This document shows, piece by piece, positions 46,500-57,637 of a DNA stretch of 64,000 nt (position 1 is its first letter; each line of letters starts with the position of its first letter). The notes below the pieces were generated by a model. That model was not told the DNA's origin, did no database searches, and was given only the letters and a program-made list of their open reading frames with translations. The position numbers and the translations under genes were made by a program. The DNA comes from Isoetes taiwanensis (lineage: Eukaryota; Streptophyta; Lycopodiopsida; Isoetales; Isoetaceae), in the NCBI GenBank assembly GCA_021234155.1, contig JAJEKV010000008.1:10718740-10782739 (forward strand), read 5' to 3'.

Positions 46500-47197
46500 T
46501 TGACTTTGCCTTAAGATTTTTTCTTCTTTCCCATTAGGTTCTTAAGGTAGTTTCAGCTTCTTCCCTAGTCTTGCATGAATTCCTAATGAACAAGGCCAAT
46601 GTCTCATTGTCACCTATGGCTCTTGATATTTGCAACACCTGACTCCTTTCAGATATTACAACTCCAGCACCATATAGATCAACTATTAAGTTGTCAAATT
46701 TATTAAAAAACTCTCCCACATCTTCATATTCTCCTAATTTTAAGCCCCTTAATTCATTTTCAAGAAGATCTATCGAGATTTTTTTTTTTTTTTTTTTTCC
46801 TCATAATGTTTCAACAAAAACTTCCACATGTCTCTAGGTCCAAGAGATCTAAGCTTAAAGGCGAATGGAAGGACTTACCTTGCATGAAATGATCCCTTGT
46901 GTCTCTTTAGCCTTGACTTGCAGAGACTTCCCACCAGTTGAAGCTGCTAACTCCTCCCTTTGTATCATTTTGCGGTGGACTTTGCAGACTATTTCTCATT
47001 GTTCGGTGCAGACCCTGCGGACTTCGGACCTGCTCAAGACTCTGCTTGTGCACTTACGGTTCCATCGGATCTACCAAATCCCGGAGGTCTTCCACCTCCA
47101 ACACATATTTGATGGCATCCTTCCAAACACGGAATCACGGGCCACCTTTATACACATCTATTGTGTTCAATAAGCTTGCTGCAAATCTACTAGACAT
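46500..47197 (-). pseudogene. Copia gag region, broken
   Basis: Start ATG at 47,197 (MSSRFAASLLNTIDVYKGGP), then an in-frame TGA, then FRVWKDAIKYVLEVEDLRDL. Further on there is a run of about 22 A residues (46,778-46,799 as T on the plus strand) and FFNKFDNLIVDLYGAGVVIS to SCKTREEAETTLRT (46,534-46,719). A frame change leads into the zinc knuckles. This is the UBN2-type gag domain of plant Copia. Confidence 0.85.
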
Positions 47198-47203
47198 GTT
47201 GTA

Positions 47204-47215
47204 GCTCTGATACCA
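47204..47215 (-). promoter_or_regulatory. Copia primer binding site (tRNA-iMet)
   Basis: The minus strand reads TGGTATCAGAGC, the standard plant Copia iMet site, one base from the LTR end. Confidence 0.92.
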
Positions 47216-47216
47216 C

Positions 47217-47796
47217 TGATAGGAATTGAGCAAAATATATATTCTTAATTCAAATGTCTAGCAAGATTTATCATTAACAACTTGAACTTGACTTAGCAAG
47301 TAATAAGAGAGCCAAAATATGGTCACTAATCCCTTAATACTTATTAATCATAGTTCAATCAATCTGTAACATAACCGTTACTATGCCCAACACTTCTGGC
47401 CGCTCACACCTACTCCTCACAACCCCCTGATCTATATATATCATCCACAGTATATGAAATCCGACGGTTCAGGTGATGATATACTTTCCAAAAATGTCGT
47501 ACAGGTGTCAATCATTGCCTTTGAATTGTTGAAACCTAACCGGGTTTCATACGTATTCTTTTCACGCGTATTTTATACGGCGGAAAGCGTATGGGGCGCT
47601 GATAGACTTTTATCGCTTTAAAATTCAATTCTATGCACCTCAAAGTATGGCAGCGCCCCTTTTTCATTTTGACACTCTTCACTTACATTCACTGCCACTG
47701 CTTCTCATGAATGCATGTACAACTCATAACCTACTGCCACTGCTTCTCATAGGTAGAGTTCAATGATTTACACGACTTATATGCTGAAACCTTTCA
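47217..47796 (-). repeat. Copia 5' LTR (580 bp)
   Basis: Same length as the other LTR. It is followed on the coding strand (at its left) by the primer binding site and on its right by CTCCA (47,797-47,801). Confidence 0.94.
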
Positions 47797-48879
47797 CTCC
47801 AAGGAGATTCTGGGTTTGTCCAAGGCAGACAACACAATGGGACAGCATTGACAATCACGCTTGGAACTGCCTTCCCTCATTTGAGGATGATATGTGGCAC
47901 CAGTTCTATCGGATGAAGAGGGATGCATTTGAGACCCTAGTCGGCCTCATTGTCCCTTACCTAATCAGACCAGGAACCAAGGTAAGACCCCCTTGTTGAT
48001 CCCAGAAAAGCAGTAGCAATGGTTTTATATTTTCTAGCACATGGTGAGAAGCCTTTACATGTATGTCAAAGATTTTATGTTGGTAAAGCTACTGTTCAGA
48101 AATACACAAAAAACATTACTCTGGCATTGGCTTCTAAGACTATGCTTTACAAGAGGTTCATTGGCTTACCAACTGGACAGAGATTGTTAGACATAAACAA
48201 AGAATTTGAGGATGCCACAGGTATACCTAATATCTTTGGAGCAGTGGATGGTTCTCATGTGTATTTATACAGAAAGTCATAGAGCAAGGACAAGGGCGAT
48301 GATTACTATTCGAGGCACAAGAGGCATTCTTGCCTAATGCAAGGTGTGGTTACTCATCAAAGGTTATTCATAAATGTTTGTGTTAACAGGACTGGTTCTG
48401 TTCATGATGCAAATCAGTTTAAAAAAAGTTTGTGATACAAGAGGCTAGCTGCCAGACAGATTTTGCAGGGTCCAACAATTCAGATGAGTGGTAAGAAGAT
48501 TAGCAAAGGGCAAATGATAGATCAGGATGTTACTGTTACAATTCCACCAATGTTGCTCGGGGATTCAGCATATCCGAGTCGAAGATTTCTACTCAAAGTT
48601 TTTCCAGATGGCAAAGGTGCTTATGGCAGATTTAATAAGAGAATTTGCAGAGGTAGAGTATGTGTGGAGAATGGCTTTGGCATAGTCAAAGAGAAGTTTA
48701 GAATTCTGAAGTCTTTGCCTATTCATGTTGGCAGAGCAGCCAAAATTATACATGCTTCATGTGTATTGTGGAACTTCTGTATTATGCATGAACTTGATCT
48801 TGAATACTTGCCAAACTATCCAGATGTGCCTGAGAACAACTATTATGAGACTGAGATCTTGAACAAAAATATGCAATAA
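47797..48879 (+). pseudogene. Harbinger (HARBI1-like) DDE transposase, main part
   Basis: Resumes after the Copia insert with RRFWVCPRQTTQWDSIDNHA, then FRM/FETLVGLIVPYL-like helix region. A frame shift occurs near 47,985 (RPGTKVRPPC). The next frame reads KAVAMVLYFLAHGEKPLHVC and FEDATGIPNIFGAVDGSHVY, with the first catalytic Asp at 48,247. A TAG interrupts near 48,280, then come RTGSVHDANQF (second Asp near 48,405), a TGA near 48,435, and LLGDSAYPSRRFLLKVFPDG, CRGRVCVENGFGIVKEKFRI (catalytic Glu near 48,667), ending in NKNMQ. All three catalytic residues remain, but two stops and one frameshift make it a pseudogene. Confidence 0.9.
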
Positions 48880-49660
48880 TTTGGACACAAGACTTTCAGT
48901 GATCTGCTGTAAACACTTTTGATTCTTCAGCATACAATACAAAATGTATGATTGTCATTGCTTGAATGTGTTGTTTCAATGGAAATAGTTAAAGACTGAT
49001 CTGTGTGAGTAGGCAAATGTAAACACATTTCTTTTTCCTATTCTTTGTGTTACAGTTTTGGTCAATACACTGTTCATTTGGCATTGACCAAAACACTATA
49101 GCTTTTGACCCGAATCTTGCTATGTTTCAGATATCACAAAGATTGCACGTACAGATTAAATTCCTTTTAACAAGTAAATGTAAACATGCATAGAACATGT
49201 AACTGTACAGAAGAAACCATGAAACACAAATTTGCAAAATGAATCAATATATTTTTTGCATTGAATAGATTTAAAAGAATGTGAGTACAATTAGGAATAT
49301 AGACTGAAGACACAAATCTTCTTGGTCTTAACAAATATGGCATGAATCTTCCATGTCCTCCTCAAAAACTGCTTAGACTTTTCAACACTGAGAAGCTTTC
49401 TGTTCATCAACACAGTTACAAAGAAAACATGTTAGTTAAAACACAACTATTACAACAAACGAACAAATAGGTATCTGTTATCAACAGGTAACATCTTCCA
49501 TTCATATTTGATCAGTAAATACAAAAGTTGAGCTCTTGATGGCTCAGTTTCAGATGTCTGAACAAAAATACAAGTACATATACAAAAGCAGGGGTCGGGA
49601 AGTTTATAGTTGATCACATAATACAAAAAACATAAAACAAAACAAAAAAAGGTGGTGGTT
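48880..49660. other. Harbinger internal non-coding region
   Basis: No gene. It contains a 12-bp perfect inverted repeat, GTTTTGGTCAAT (49,055-49,066) and ATTGACCAAAAC (49,083-49,094), between the two convergent transposon genes, which could act in transcript ends. Confidence 0.5.
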
Positions 49661-49671
49661 CAGCAAAAGTT

Positions 49672-50000
49672 TCAGCAAAACTCGCAGGCGTTGGCCGAGA
49701 TCCTCAGCTGCAGCATGCCCCAGAAGTCTCCTTGCTTCACAAACACGACCTCAGCATGCACCCTCTGCCTCAGTTCTGCACCCTCGGCCCATTCCATGAT
49801 CTGGGGGTCAATTAGAACTCCCATTTCAAAGTAACCCATCACAACCCTCTGTGATATGGTTTGATGGAAACTTCGGGTCTCTAGGATCTCTACAGCCCCT
49901 GATTCAATGGTAGTTGAAGAACCCTGACTATCCATGCCAAGCAACCCCGAACTGAAGGATTGGGAAGAAGAACTCGAACTAGAAGAATCGAGCTCATCAC
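49672..50000 (-). pseudogene. Possible 3' exon of the Harbinger partner gene
   Basis: The minus frame reads DELDSSSSSSSSQSFSSGLL, then MDSQGSSTTIESGAVEILET and VLIDPQIMEWAEGAELRQRV, stopping at 49,672. A TTTGAAG acceptor-like site near 50,000 and a GGAAG|GTCAGT donor-like site near 50,080 would allow splicing from the Myb/SANT frame. I do not recognise the domain; it may be transposon-specific or captured. Confidence 0.4.
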
Positions 50001-50089
50001 TTCAAATCATTGAATGACATAACAGAATTAGAAGAATCCAAAAAACAGAGGAACATGCAATATCAAAACAAGAAACTGACCTTCCTACT

Positions 50090-51276
50090 TAGGAATTCTG
50101 CTTGGCAGAAGCAATCTTGGCTATCTCCAGCAAAGTATCCTTGGTCATTCGACATATACTTTGTGTCATGCTGGCCATGGATTCTGCTATCTTCAAGCTG
50201 TTTGCTGATCTCATTGTCTCCAATTCTCTGATCAATTCATGTTTCCTTTAAGAATCCTCTTTCAGAAACTCCAATGTCCTTGCTTCATTATCACCAAAAC
50301 TGTTAGCCATTTTTGAGATACCACTTGCAATATCTTCATCAATATGCACTCTTGATCTTCTCTTTGTAGTTGGCTTCCCTGACACTCCTGGTTGATTGCA
50401 AGCAGCTGATCTTGGGCTAGCTTCGGACACATTGCAACCACTAGGTGTTTCCTTACCATTGTTTTCCTTTTGACCACTTGAAGTATCTTTGCTGCTATTC
50501 CTCTCGGCCTCAACAAGACTTTGAGGAATTGTTCCTGAGTTTTCAACTTCTACAAATTCTTCTTCTCGGAAAGAAGCATCACTACCTATTGTTTCAAATA
50601 ATGCAAATGACATGAACTCATTTGTATACATTTGAGCTTCCTCAAAAGCTTCCGGGCCAAAATTACCATCATCACCTCTACCAGGTATGTCTCTTTCATT
50701 AGTTTGGCCATGATTCAGGTCTTCCATGAATTCAAACCATGGCCAATTTGAAGGCTCGGCACCAGTTCTTTCAGAAGCCTCCTTTTCATCTCTGAACTTT
50801 ATTTGTAACTTGTCCCATTTATTCCTCAATTGCCTCAAATCTTCCAATCCCTCAACCGAGGGTTGGAGTTTGATCATGATTTCTCTCCATTGACTTGCAG
50901 ACAAATTGATATTCTCATTGTTATGTACTTTGTATTATTTCATCAAAGCAATCATTGTCCCAATTGAATTGTCGGACCAATCTACTGGTCGTTTTCTTTT
51001 CTTGCTTTGCATTGCATCATTTTGATTGTCATGAATAATTAGAGCCAAAGAATCTTGGGAGGGGATCGACTCACCAGGATTTGTGGACAACTCCTTCCTC
51101 TTCTTCCTTGGATTGCAATCTTTTGCACCTTGAGGTTGGGATGAAATCTCCATTGCAACAGGGGCCGAAACTGCTCCAATCATTTTCTTAGGCCTCTTTG
51201 AAGGCAATTTTTCTGATCTAGGGGGCACAAATGGCTTAATAGCCACTGGTAAGGCAGATCGAGTAGCTCTTGTCAT
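50090..51276 (-). pseudogene. Harbinger Myb/SANT-like partner protein, interrupted by stops
   Basis: The frame from ATG 51,276 has a basic N-terminus (KKRKELS, KKRKRPVDWSDNSIGTMIAL), an in-frame TAA at about 50,935, then a trihelix-like domain: SASQWREIMIKLQPSVEGLE, LRQLRNKWDKLQIKFRDEKE and PSNWPWFEFMEDL. An acidic, Ser-rich linker and a KRRSRVHIDEDIASGISKMA helix follow. A second in-frame TAA at 50,248 precedes RKHELIRELETMRSANSLKI to about 50,090 in the same frame. In PIF/Harbinger elements this protein binds the element ends and helps bring the transposase to the nucleus. Two stops suggest decay. Confidence 0.82.
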
Positions 51277-51618
51277 GATTTGAGGATGATTACTGCAGAA
51301 ATCAGATGTGAATTAGATCTTTATCACATATTATATCAGAAAAATTCGAGAACCGTATCAGACCAGATTGTTGAAAACTTACTCTTGTTAACCATGGATT
51401 TTGATTTGCACTGCTGATCTTGAAGCTTGTATGCGGAATTGAGGACGGAATTGATAAAGGGAGTCCGGCAAATCAAAGCAAGAAGTGGGGCATCAATTCT
51501 TGAACAGGGGTCAGAATTGGGGCCTCTATTTCCGGCGTGAGTTTTTGGGCGCCAAAAAAAAAAAAAAAACGGCCGTTATGGCCCTAACCATAAATGTTGC
51601 GGGAAGGGTAATGGGAAC

Positions 51619-51640
51619 GCCCCTAACAGCAGTTAGGGGC
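51619..51640. other. 22-nt hairpin at the right end of the Harbinger element
   Basis: GCCCCTAAC-AGCA-GTTAGGGGC, 9-bp perfect arms. It mirrors the CCCTAAC...GTTAG at the left end (41,911-41,925). Confidence 0.65.
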
Positions 51641-51782
51641 AAATTGTCTCTCAAGGGGAGAGCCAAATTTTTGTCTCTCCCCCTATCTCTTGCCATCTCC
51701 CATCTCCCCCCATAAGCACGAATTCATTAATTAGATAAAATAGCGGGATTTTGAGAATTTTGAATACAGCTCTCCGGGTCCA

Positions 51783-51920
51783 CCATAAGCAAAAAAAGGG
51801 TTCGCTTTAATTTGAAATTGTCCCGCCCAACATGGGCGGGAATAGAGACCATAAGCAAAAAATGGTTTGCTTTAATTTGAAATTGTCCCGCCCAACATGG
51901 GCGGGAATAGAGAATTAGGT
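51783..51920 (+). repeat. Two tandem ~66-bp units, each with a GC hairpin
   Basis: CCATAAGCAAAAAA..GCTTTAATTTGAAATTG plus CCCGCCC-AACAT-GGGCGGG and AATAGAGA occurs twice (hairpins at 51,822-51,840 and 51,887-51,905). The units are nearly identical. Confidence 0.85.
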
Positions 51921-53010
51921 GCAGGTCATCCACTTAAAATTTTACTGTGGGTAGCGACTATGCTGGTTGCGACCATGAGTGGGTAGCGAGCAACCATGCC
52001 GAACCTGCTTTCTTCTCCTTCGGATCTTTGAATTTTCTCTGTCGTTTCCTTCTTTTTCAGACGTTGCAGGATCTCATTACCATGCAGGACCACATCCCAT
52101 GCCAAAGAGTTTTTACAGGGCTTCCGGATCTTCAAGGATCTTCAACGATTTTTTACAGGGCTTCCGGATCTTCTAAGGTTTTTTTGCAGCAGCCATAGGC
52201 AAGGCCATAGCCATGGCTTTCATTACAGGGTTTCGGATGTTATAGTTTCTGTAGAGGCCATAGCAAAGGTCATATCTCAAGGCCATAGCCAGGGTTTTTG
52301 TTGCAGAACTTTGGATCTCAGTATAGCCAGACCTTTTATTATAGGGCTTCTTGGAAGCCATTCCGGCATGGGCTATGGCGGCTATTTTGGCTATGGAGGT
52401 TGTTACAGCCTGTTCTCACCCTGAAACGGGAATGCAGAGCCTTCTAGATCCTCCTGAAGTTCGGGGGCCACTATAGAAGATCAGGCCTAACAGCAGTAAG
52501 AAATCAGAAGATCGTTAAGCATAGAAACAGTGTGGATCTCAATGCATTTACATTTTTCGTTACTGAGGCATATGGGTGCATGCAGTCAGAGCTCTCAAAT
52601 CTGTGATAGGGCTTGCATTTCGCTTGCCACTCCCTTGGGTTGATCACAAGTATTCCACAGCTCTATGTAGATCTTTGTAATTCGTAGCCAAGGTATTCCA
52701 CAGCTCCGTAATCTCAATAAAAGTTCCATTGTCAAGGTATTCTACAGATCAGAGAAATAGCAAAGAGAAATAGTAAAGATAAAGGCGTTCTACAACAAAA
52801 TATCGGAGAAATAGGAGGTTTTCTTACTCAATTACGGAATTACGGTAAGTTCTGAGAATTCATTTGTCTTTTCGGTTTGTAGATGATTCTTACCATATGA
52901 TTGCAAGCTTTCAATCCGTACAGAATCAGGCAAGCTCTAATTTATGGAAGGTTAATGCTCCATGAAATCCCCATCGCAATTTGGATGAACATAATTCTGG
53001 AGACACATCT
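51921..53010. other. No recognised gene; small duplications
   Basis: TTTTTACAGGGCTTCCGGAT occurs at about 52,110 and 52,151, and GGCCATAGCC-type units recur from 52,200 to 52,380. Short frames on both strands have no family features. Confidence 0.45.
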
Positions 53011-53017
53011 ATGTTCT

Positions 53018-53272
53018 TGCTCAAGCAAATCGCCACAGCGATTCTATTGAGCAGAAACAAATTGTTATTTTATGTTTTTTTTCTTCATTTGTATTTTTTA
53101 TTAAGCATTTTTTAATATTGGATAAACAGCGATTGTGTTGAGCAGGATCTCAAAGGAAAACAAAGCATTCGTGCTCAAGCAAATCGCCACAGCGATTGTG
53201 CTGAGCAGGATTTCATAGGCAAACAGAGCATTCTTGCTCAAGCAAATCGCCACAGCGATTGTGTTGAGCAGA
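53018..53272 (+). repeat. Repeated hairpin unit TGCTCAAGCAAATCGC / GCGATTGTGTTGAGCA
   Basis: The roughly 37-bp unit is present three times (about 53,018, 53,170 and 53,235), plus a right half near 53,130. Each unit can fold with 16-nt arms (about 14 of 16 paired) and a CACA loop. Confidence 0.8.
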
Positions 53273-53665
53273 AAATATGTTTTTTTTTTTTTAAGATTGT
53301 ATTTGTTTTATTACGTAGAATAAGTTTTAAAATTTTAAAATAAAAATGTTATTATGTCAATGGAAGTAGCTACGTGACTCTAAATGTTTGGTCGCGATCC
53401 TTACGAACATTTTACGCTTTCTAATGTGCAACTCTTACTCAAAAAAGAGCTCGGCTTAGCCTTACAAATGTCAATTTCGGATACACTGCTATTTTATGGG
53501 TGAAAATCATAAAAATAAACGGCAACTTCTACTCAATTGCAACCAATTACGGCGTTTTATAGAGAACCAACAAATTTCATACTAAACGAGAATTTCGAAA
53601 TTCTCTAATTAATTAATTCTTGCATCCATCTCTCATTCTGTCTCTCGACCTGCATGTGGCCAACA

Positions 53666-53880
<215 letters not shown>

Positions 53881-54064
53881 GGGATCTTCATAATGCCTTT
53901 GCATTCTAGTTTTCTATAAGCATGAGGGGTAGATGGACAATAGATGAGATATTGCATTTTTACACATGGCATGTAATGACAACATGAATACTTTATGGGG
54001 TGTCATATGGATGGGAGCAGTGCAATGATTGTATAATGATGCTTACAAAATTGGCTATAAAGAA

Positions 54065-54620
54065 CCTTAAAATACCACACCCCTTTAGAGAACCATACAT
54101 TCTTTAGAAAAAACCTCCTTAAAAACTACACTTACTTATAAACCGCACCTCCAAATATTACACCTCCTTAGAAACATCACCACTTCAAAAGAAAAAACCA
54201 CAGTTCCTTTAACAAAAAACATACCTCCTTAAAGAACCACACGTCCTAAAGAACAAAGACCACAGCTCCTTAAAAAAAAAACTACACTTACTTATAAACC
54301 ACACCTCCAAAAACTACACCTCCTTAAAAACACCACTACCTCAAAAGAATAAACCACAGTTCTTTTAACAAAAAACATACCTCCTTAAAAAACCACACGT
54401 CCTAAAAAAACAAAAACCACAGCTCCTTAAAAAAATAACAGTGGACGTTCCTTGTCCACTTAAAAAACAATACCATTAGTTAGTAAAACCACACCTCCAC
54501 AAATCTACATGTAGGTTTTTTTGAAATCTCTGAATAAAGAACATGTGGACCTAAGAAAACTATACTTTTCAACAGTGGACCAAAATTCGGGGTGAGTGTG
54601 TAAAGGAGGGGTTTCTCCCT
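54065..54620 (+). repeat. A-rich dispersed repeat, second copy
   Basis: Units like AAAACCACACCTCCTTAAAA recur to 54,500, then TACATGTAGGTTTTTTTGAA and CAACAGTGGACCAAAATTCG follow in the same order as at 3,490-3,580. Within it a roughly 140-bp direct duplication is visible (CACAGCTCCTTAAAAAA and ACTACACTTACTTATAAACC occur twice). Confidence 0.75.
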
Positions 54621-55540
54621 GCTTGGATTGACCAATTTGGCATTTCTTTCTATGTTGTGGCATGTTCTTCCCCCGCCTTGCCTCTTCTTTGGCTATAATC
54701 CTTTGACCTTTGCTTTTGATCACGTTTTGATAAGAAAGCTCTCTTCTATTCGGGAGGTTTTTGTCATTTTCATGCGAGCCGTATTCTAGAATCCCATTAG
54801 TCCGATGGCTCGGATCGAGATTCTAGAGGGGGCGAGCATGCATGTCTCGCACGCATGCATTACATGCTTTCTTTGATTGGGAGATTGCTATTTGCGAGGT
54901 TCTTCATCAACGTCTCATCAGTGCTTCCTCATCTCTCTCAGTAGTACTTTATTCTCTATTCTTTGAAACCACTGTTCCTCCCCTCCCCTCCCCTCCAACC
55001 CTAAACCCCTAATTGTTTAATGTATTTGTCACCTGACATGCGTGACTAGCCCCTCTATTTGAAGAGATTTTTTTGTCGCGTGGCACGCATGATTAGTCCC
55101 TCCACTTTGGGAGGTTTGTTTTTTAGCATTTGTTGTAGTGTTGATGATGTGCATGTACATGTTGGCAAGCAACAACAGCTTTGACTTCTCCATTTGTGGG
55201 TTTTTTGGGAGCGATTTCTCAGCCTTATATTCGTCCAAGCCCCTTGTAGAAGGCTTATCATTAGGGTTTTTCCTCGAAAACCCAAAAAGGGTGGGGTTTT
55301 TTAAACCCGATGATAAGCTTTCGGCAGGTAAACCAAACATCTATTAGCATTGTATTTTCTGGGGCCCAAGTAGTATAACTGGACATTCCCTTTATTTTAT
55401 TTTTGTGGGTAGTTCGCATATGTGCGGCTACCCACTATCCACCATTGTAGAGAATTTGCTGAGGTGAATGAGAAGCCTATATATTTAATGGGAGATTTTT
55501 GTCATTTTCATGCGCGCCCCATTCTAGAATGGGACTATTA
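54621..55540. other. No recognised gene; one imperfect hairpin
   Basis: At about 55,252-55,320, GGCTTATCATTAGGGTTTT and AAACCCGATGATAAGC pair imperfectly. A polypyrimidine CCCCTCCCCTCCCCTCC tract lies near 54,978. Open frames on both strands (55,029-55,347) come from the symmetric part and are not convincing. Confidence 0.45.
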
Positions 55541-57589
55541 TTGACATTGTGGAGTTGTTATAAAGTTATCAATTGTTTCTAATAATTATGCATTTGCAAA
55601 TTAGACTGTTATTATCTTCCAACTAGGTGATAACATCATTCTAAATATTGCATACATAGTTTCACATGGAAAAAAAAATGAAATATGAATTATTGTTGAC
55701 TCTTTTTAACATGCCATTCAAAACTTAAATTTAAAAGGACACAACTTCTAGTCTTTATGTTAGTTTATGACTTTTGAAAGACTTGGGTTTGATATTTGAT
55801 CCTTCCAAGTGCTTCAGTTTTAACTTCCTTGCATATATGAGTTTACCTTAATATGTACTATGCTTGTTCACAATTTTGAGACATACATAGATAAATAGTG
55901 TAGTAGATATTGGAGTCAATTAAATCCAACATAGTTGGAGCACGAAATGCATAATGGAAGAAGGGTGGGTGAGAGAAGTAGGCATGCTTAACCATTAGAA
56001 GACTTAACATGATGATATAAGTAGTGAAACACAATGTAGGAAACAATTGTCTTGGTCATAAATATGTTGAGGGTAAAATTTATACTGTCCTTGTTGCCAT
56101 TTAAGTTGTCACACATTTGTGTCCAATTAGTAGCATAAAAGCACATCAGAAAACTTTGACAAGGTCGTGTTTAATAGCCATTGTGTAGTTGTTGTAAAAA
56201 CACAAGTTGTTTGCTATTAAATGCATTTTCAAATGTGAGTTGTCGTGTGGAGTTGTTGTAAAGACATAAGTTGTTGCCATTAATTGTGCATTTGCAAGTA
56301 GAATTATTGTTGGCACTGTGGAGTAGCATATGCAAAGAAGATTATTGTTATCTTCAAAGTAGGTGATACAGTTGTTCTAAAGATTGCATAGATGGTTTTT
56401 ACACATGGACAAAAAATGAACTGTGAATTATTGGTGGCCCTTTTAAACACATGATTCAAAACTTAAATTTAAAGGACAAAACATCAAAAGTAGTTATGAT
56501 ACTTGTGACATTTTTTTTGAAATACTTGGATTAAGATTTCATCATTCCAAGTGCTTCAGTTTTAACTTCCTTGCATATAAAAGTTTACTTTAACATGTAT
56601 ATGTTTGCTCACAATTTTGAGACGTACGTGTTATAAATAATGTAGTAGATATTGAAATCAATCAAATCCAATATAGTTGGAATACAAATTGCGTAGCAGT
56701 AAAGTGGGTGAGGGAGGTAGGCATGCTTAACCATCAGAAGTTGTAGCATGATGACATAAGTAGTGAAACACAAAGTAAGAGAAAAACTGTCTTGGTCATA
56801 AATAAGTTGACGATAGAATATATATTGTCCTCATGGCAATGTTAGTTTTCAGACATATAAATTGAGTCGCACAAAGGCACACAAGAAAACATTGACAAGG
56901 TCGTGCTTACTAGACATTGTGTAGTTGTTGTTGTTGTTGTAAATACACAAGTTGTTTGCTATTAGTTATGCACTTACAAATGCGAGTCATTATGTGGAGT
57001 TGTTGTCAAGACATTTATAAGTTGTTGCCATTAATTGTGCATTTGCAAATGGGACTATTGTTGAGGTTGTGGAGTTGTTGTAAAATCACAATTGCTAAAA
57101 GTTATGCACTTGCAAATGAGACTGTTGTTGTCTTCAAACTAGGTGATAAGGTCGTCTCGAATATTGCGTAGATGGTTTTTGCACATGGACAAGAAATGAA
57201 TTGTATATTATTGGTTGCCCTTTTTGACATATGATTCAAAACTTAAATTTAAAGGGCAAACCATCAAGTAGTTATGATAGTTATGACTTTCTTGTTGAAA
57301 TACTTGGGATTTGAGATTTGATCGTTTTAAGTGCTTCAGTGTTATCTTCTTTGCATATACGCGTTTACCCTACCATGTACCATACAATTTTGAGACATCC
57401 GTATAGTGTAGTAGATATTGGAGTCAATAAAACCCAATATAGTTGGAGCACAGAAGATTATTGTTATCTTCAAAGTAGGTGATACAATTGTCCTAAGGAT
57501 TGCATAGATGGTTTTTACACATGGACAAAAAATGAACTGTGAATTATTGGTGGCCCTTTTAAACACATGATTCAAAACTTAAATTTAAA

Positions 57590-57637
57590 GGAATAGAATA
57601 GAATAAAATAGAATAGACTTTTTTAACGTCCACGGAT
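57590..57637 (-). mobile_element. ~48-bp LINE-tail-like insertion
   Basis: Relative to the parallel unit at 56,463-56,480 (TTAAATTTAAAGGACAAAAC), this unit has extra sequence. On the minus strand it reads CCGTGGACGTTAAAAAAG followed by TCTATTCTATTTTATTCT. It resembles the end at 53,840 (CATGGATGTTAAAATTAAAT), i.e. GTTAAAA plus a short repeat tail. Confidence 0.55.

Larger units (their letters stand above)
42372..47796 (-). mobile_element. Copia LTR retrotransposon, 5,425 bp, minus orientation
   Basis: Both LTRs are 580 bp, running TGATAGGAATTGAGC to GAAACCTTTCA on the plus strand (TG...CA on the coding strand). They differ at roughly a dozen positions by eye. The element is flanked by perfect CTCCA duplications. 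Inside, from right to left, lie primer site, gag, zinc knuckles, protease, integrase, RT and RNase H, the Copia order. An AAAGGAGGAG polypurine tract (minus strand) abuts the left LTR. The coding region has many frame breaks although the LTRs are very similar. Confidence 0.95.
41832..51640. mobile_element. PIF/Harbinger DNA transposon, split by a Copia element
   Basis: A plus-strand transposase (42,153-42,371 and 47,797-48,879) and a minus-strand Myb/SANT-like gene (about 50,090-51,276) stand in divergent-partner arrangement typical of PIF/Harbinger elements. Both ends contain related sequence in opposite orientation: left GAGAGACAAATG with CCCTAACTGGCCTGTTAG (41,891-41,925), right (reverse complement) GAGAGACAATTTG with CCCCTAACTGCTGTTAG. 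Exact ends and the 3-bp target duplication could not be fixed. Without the Copia insert it would be roughly 4.4 kb. Both genes are broken. Confidence 0.8.

Noticed and set aside
47979-48010. A 24-bp intron (GTAAGA...CCCAG) in the Harbinger transposase
   Set aside because: Far too short for a plant intron and it does not restore the frame, so it is treated as a frameshift.
55000-55016. CCCTAAACCCCTAA as telomere repeat
   Set aside because: Only two imperfect units; no array.
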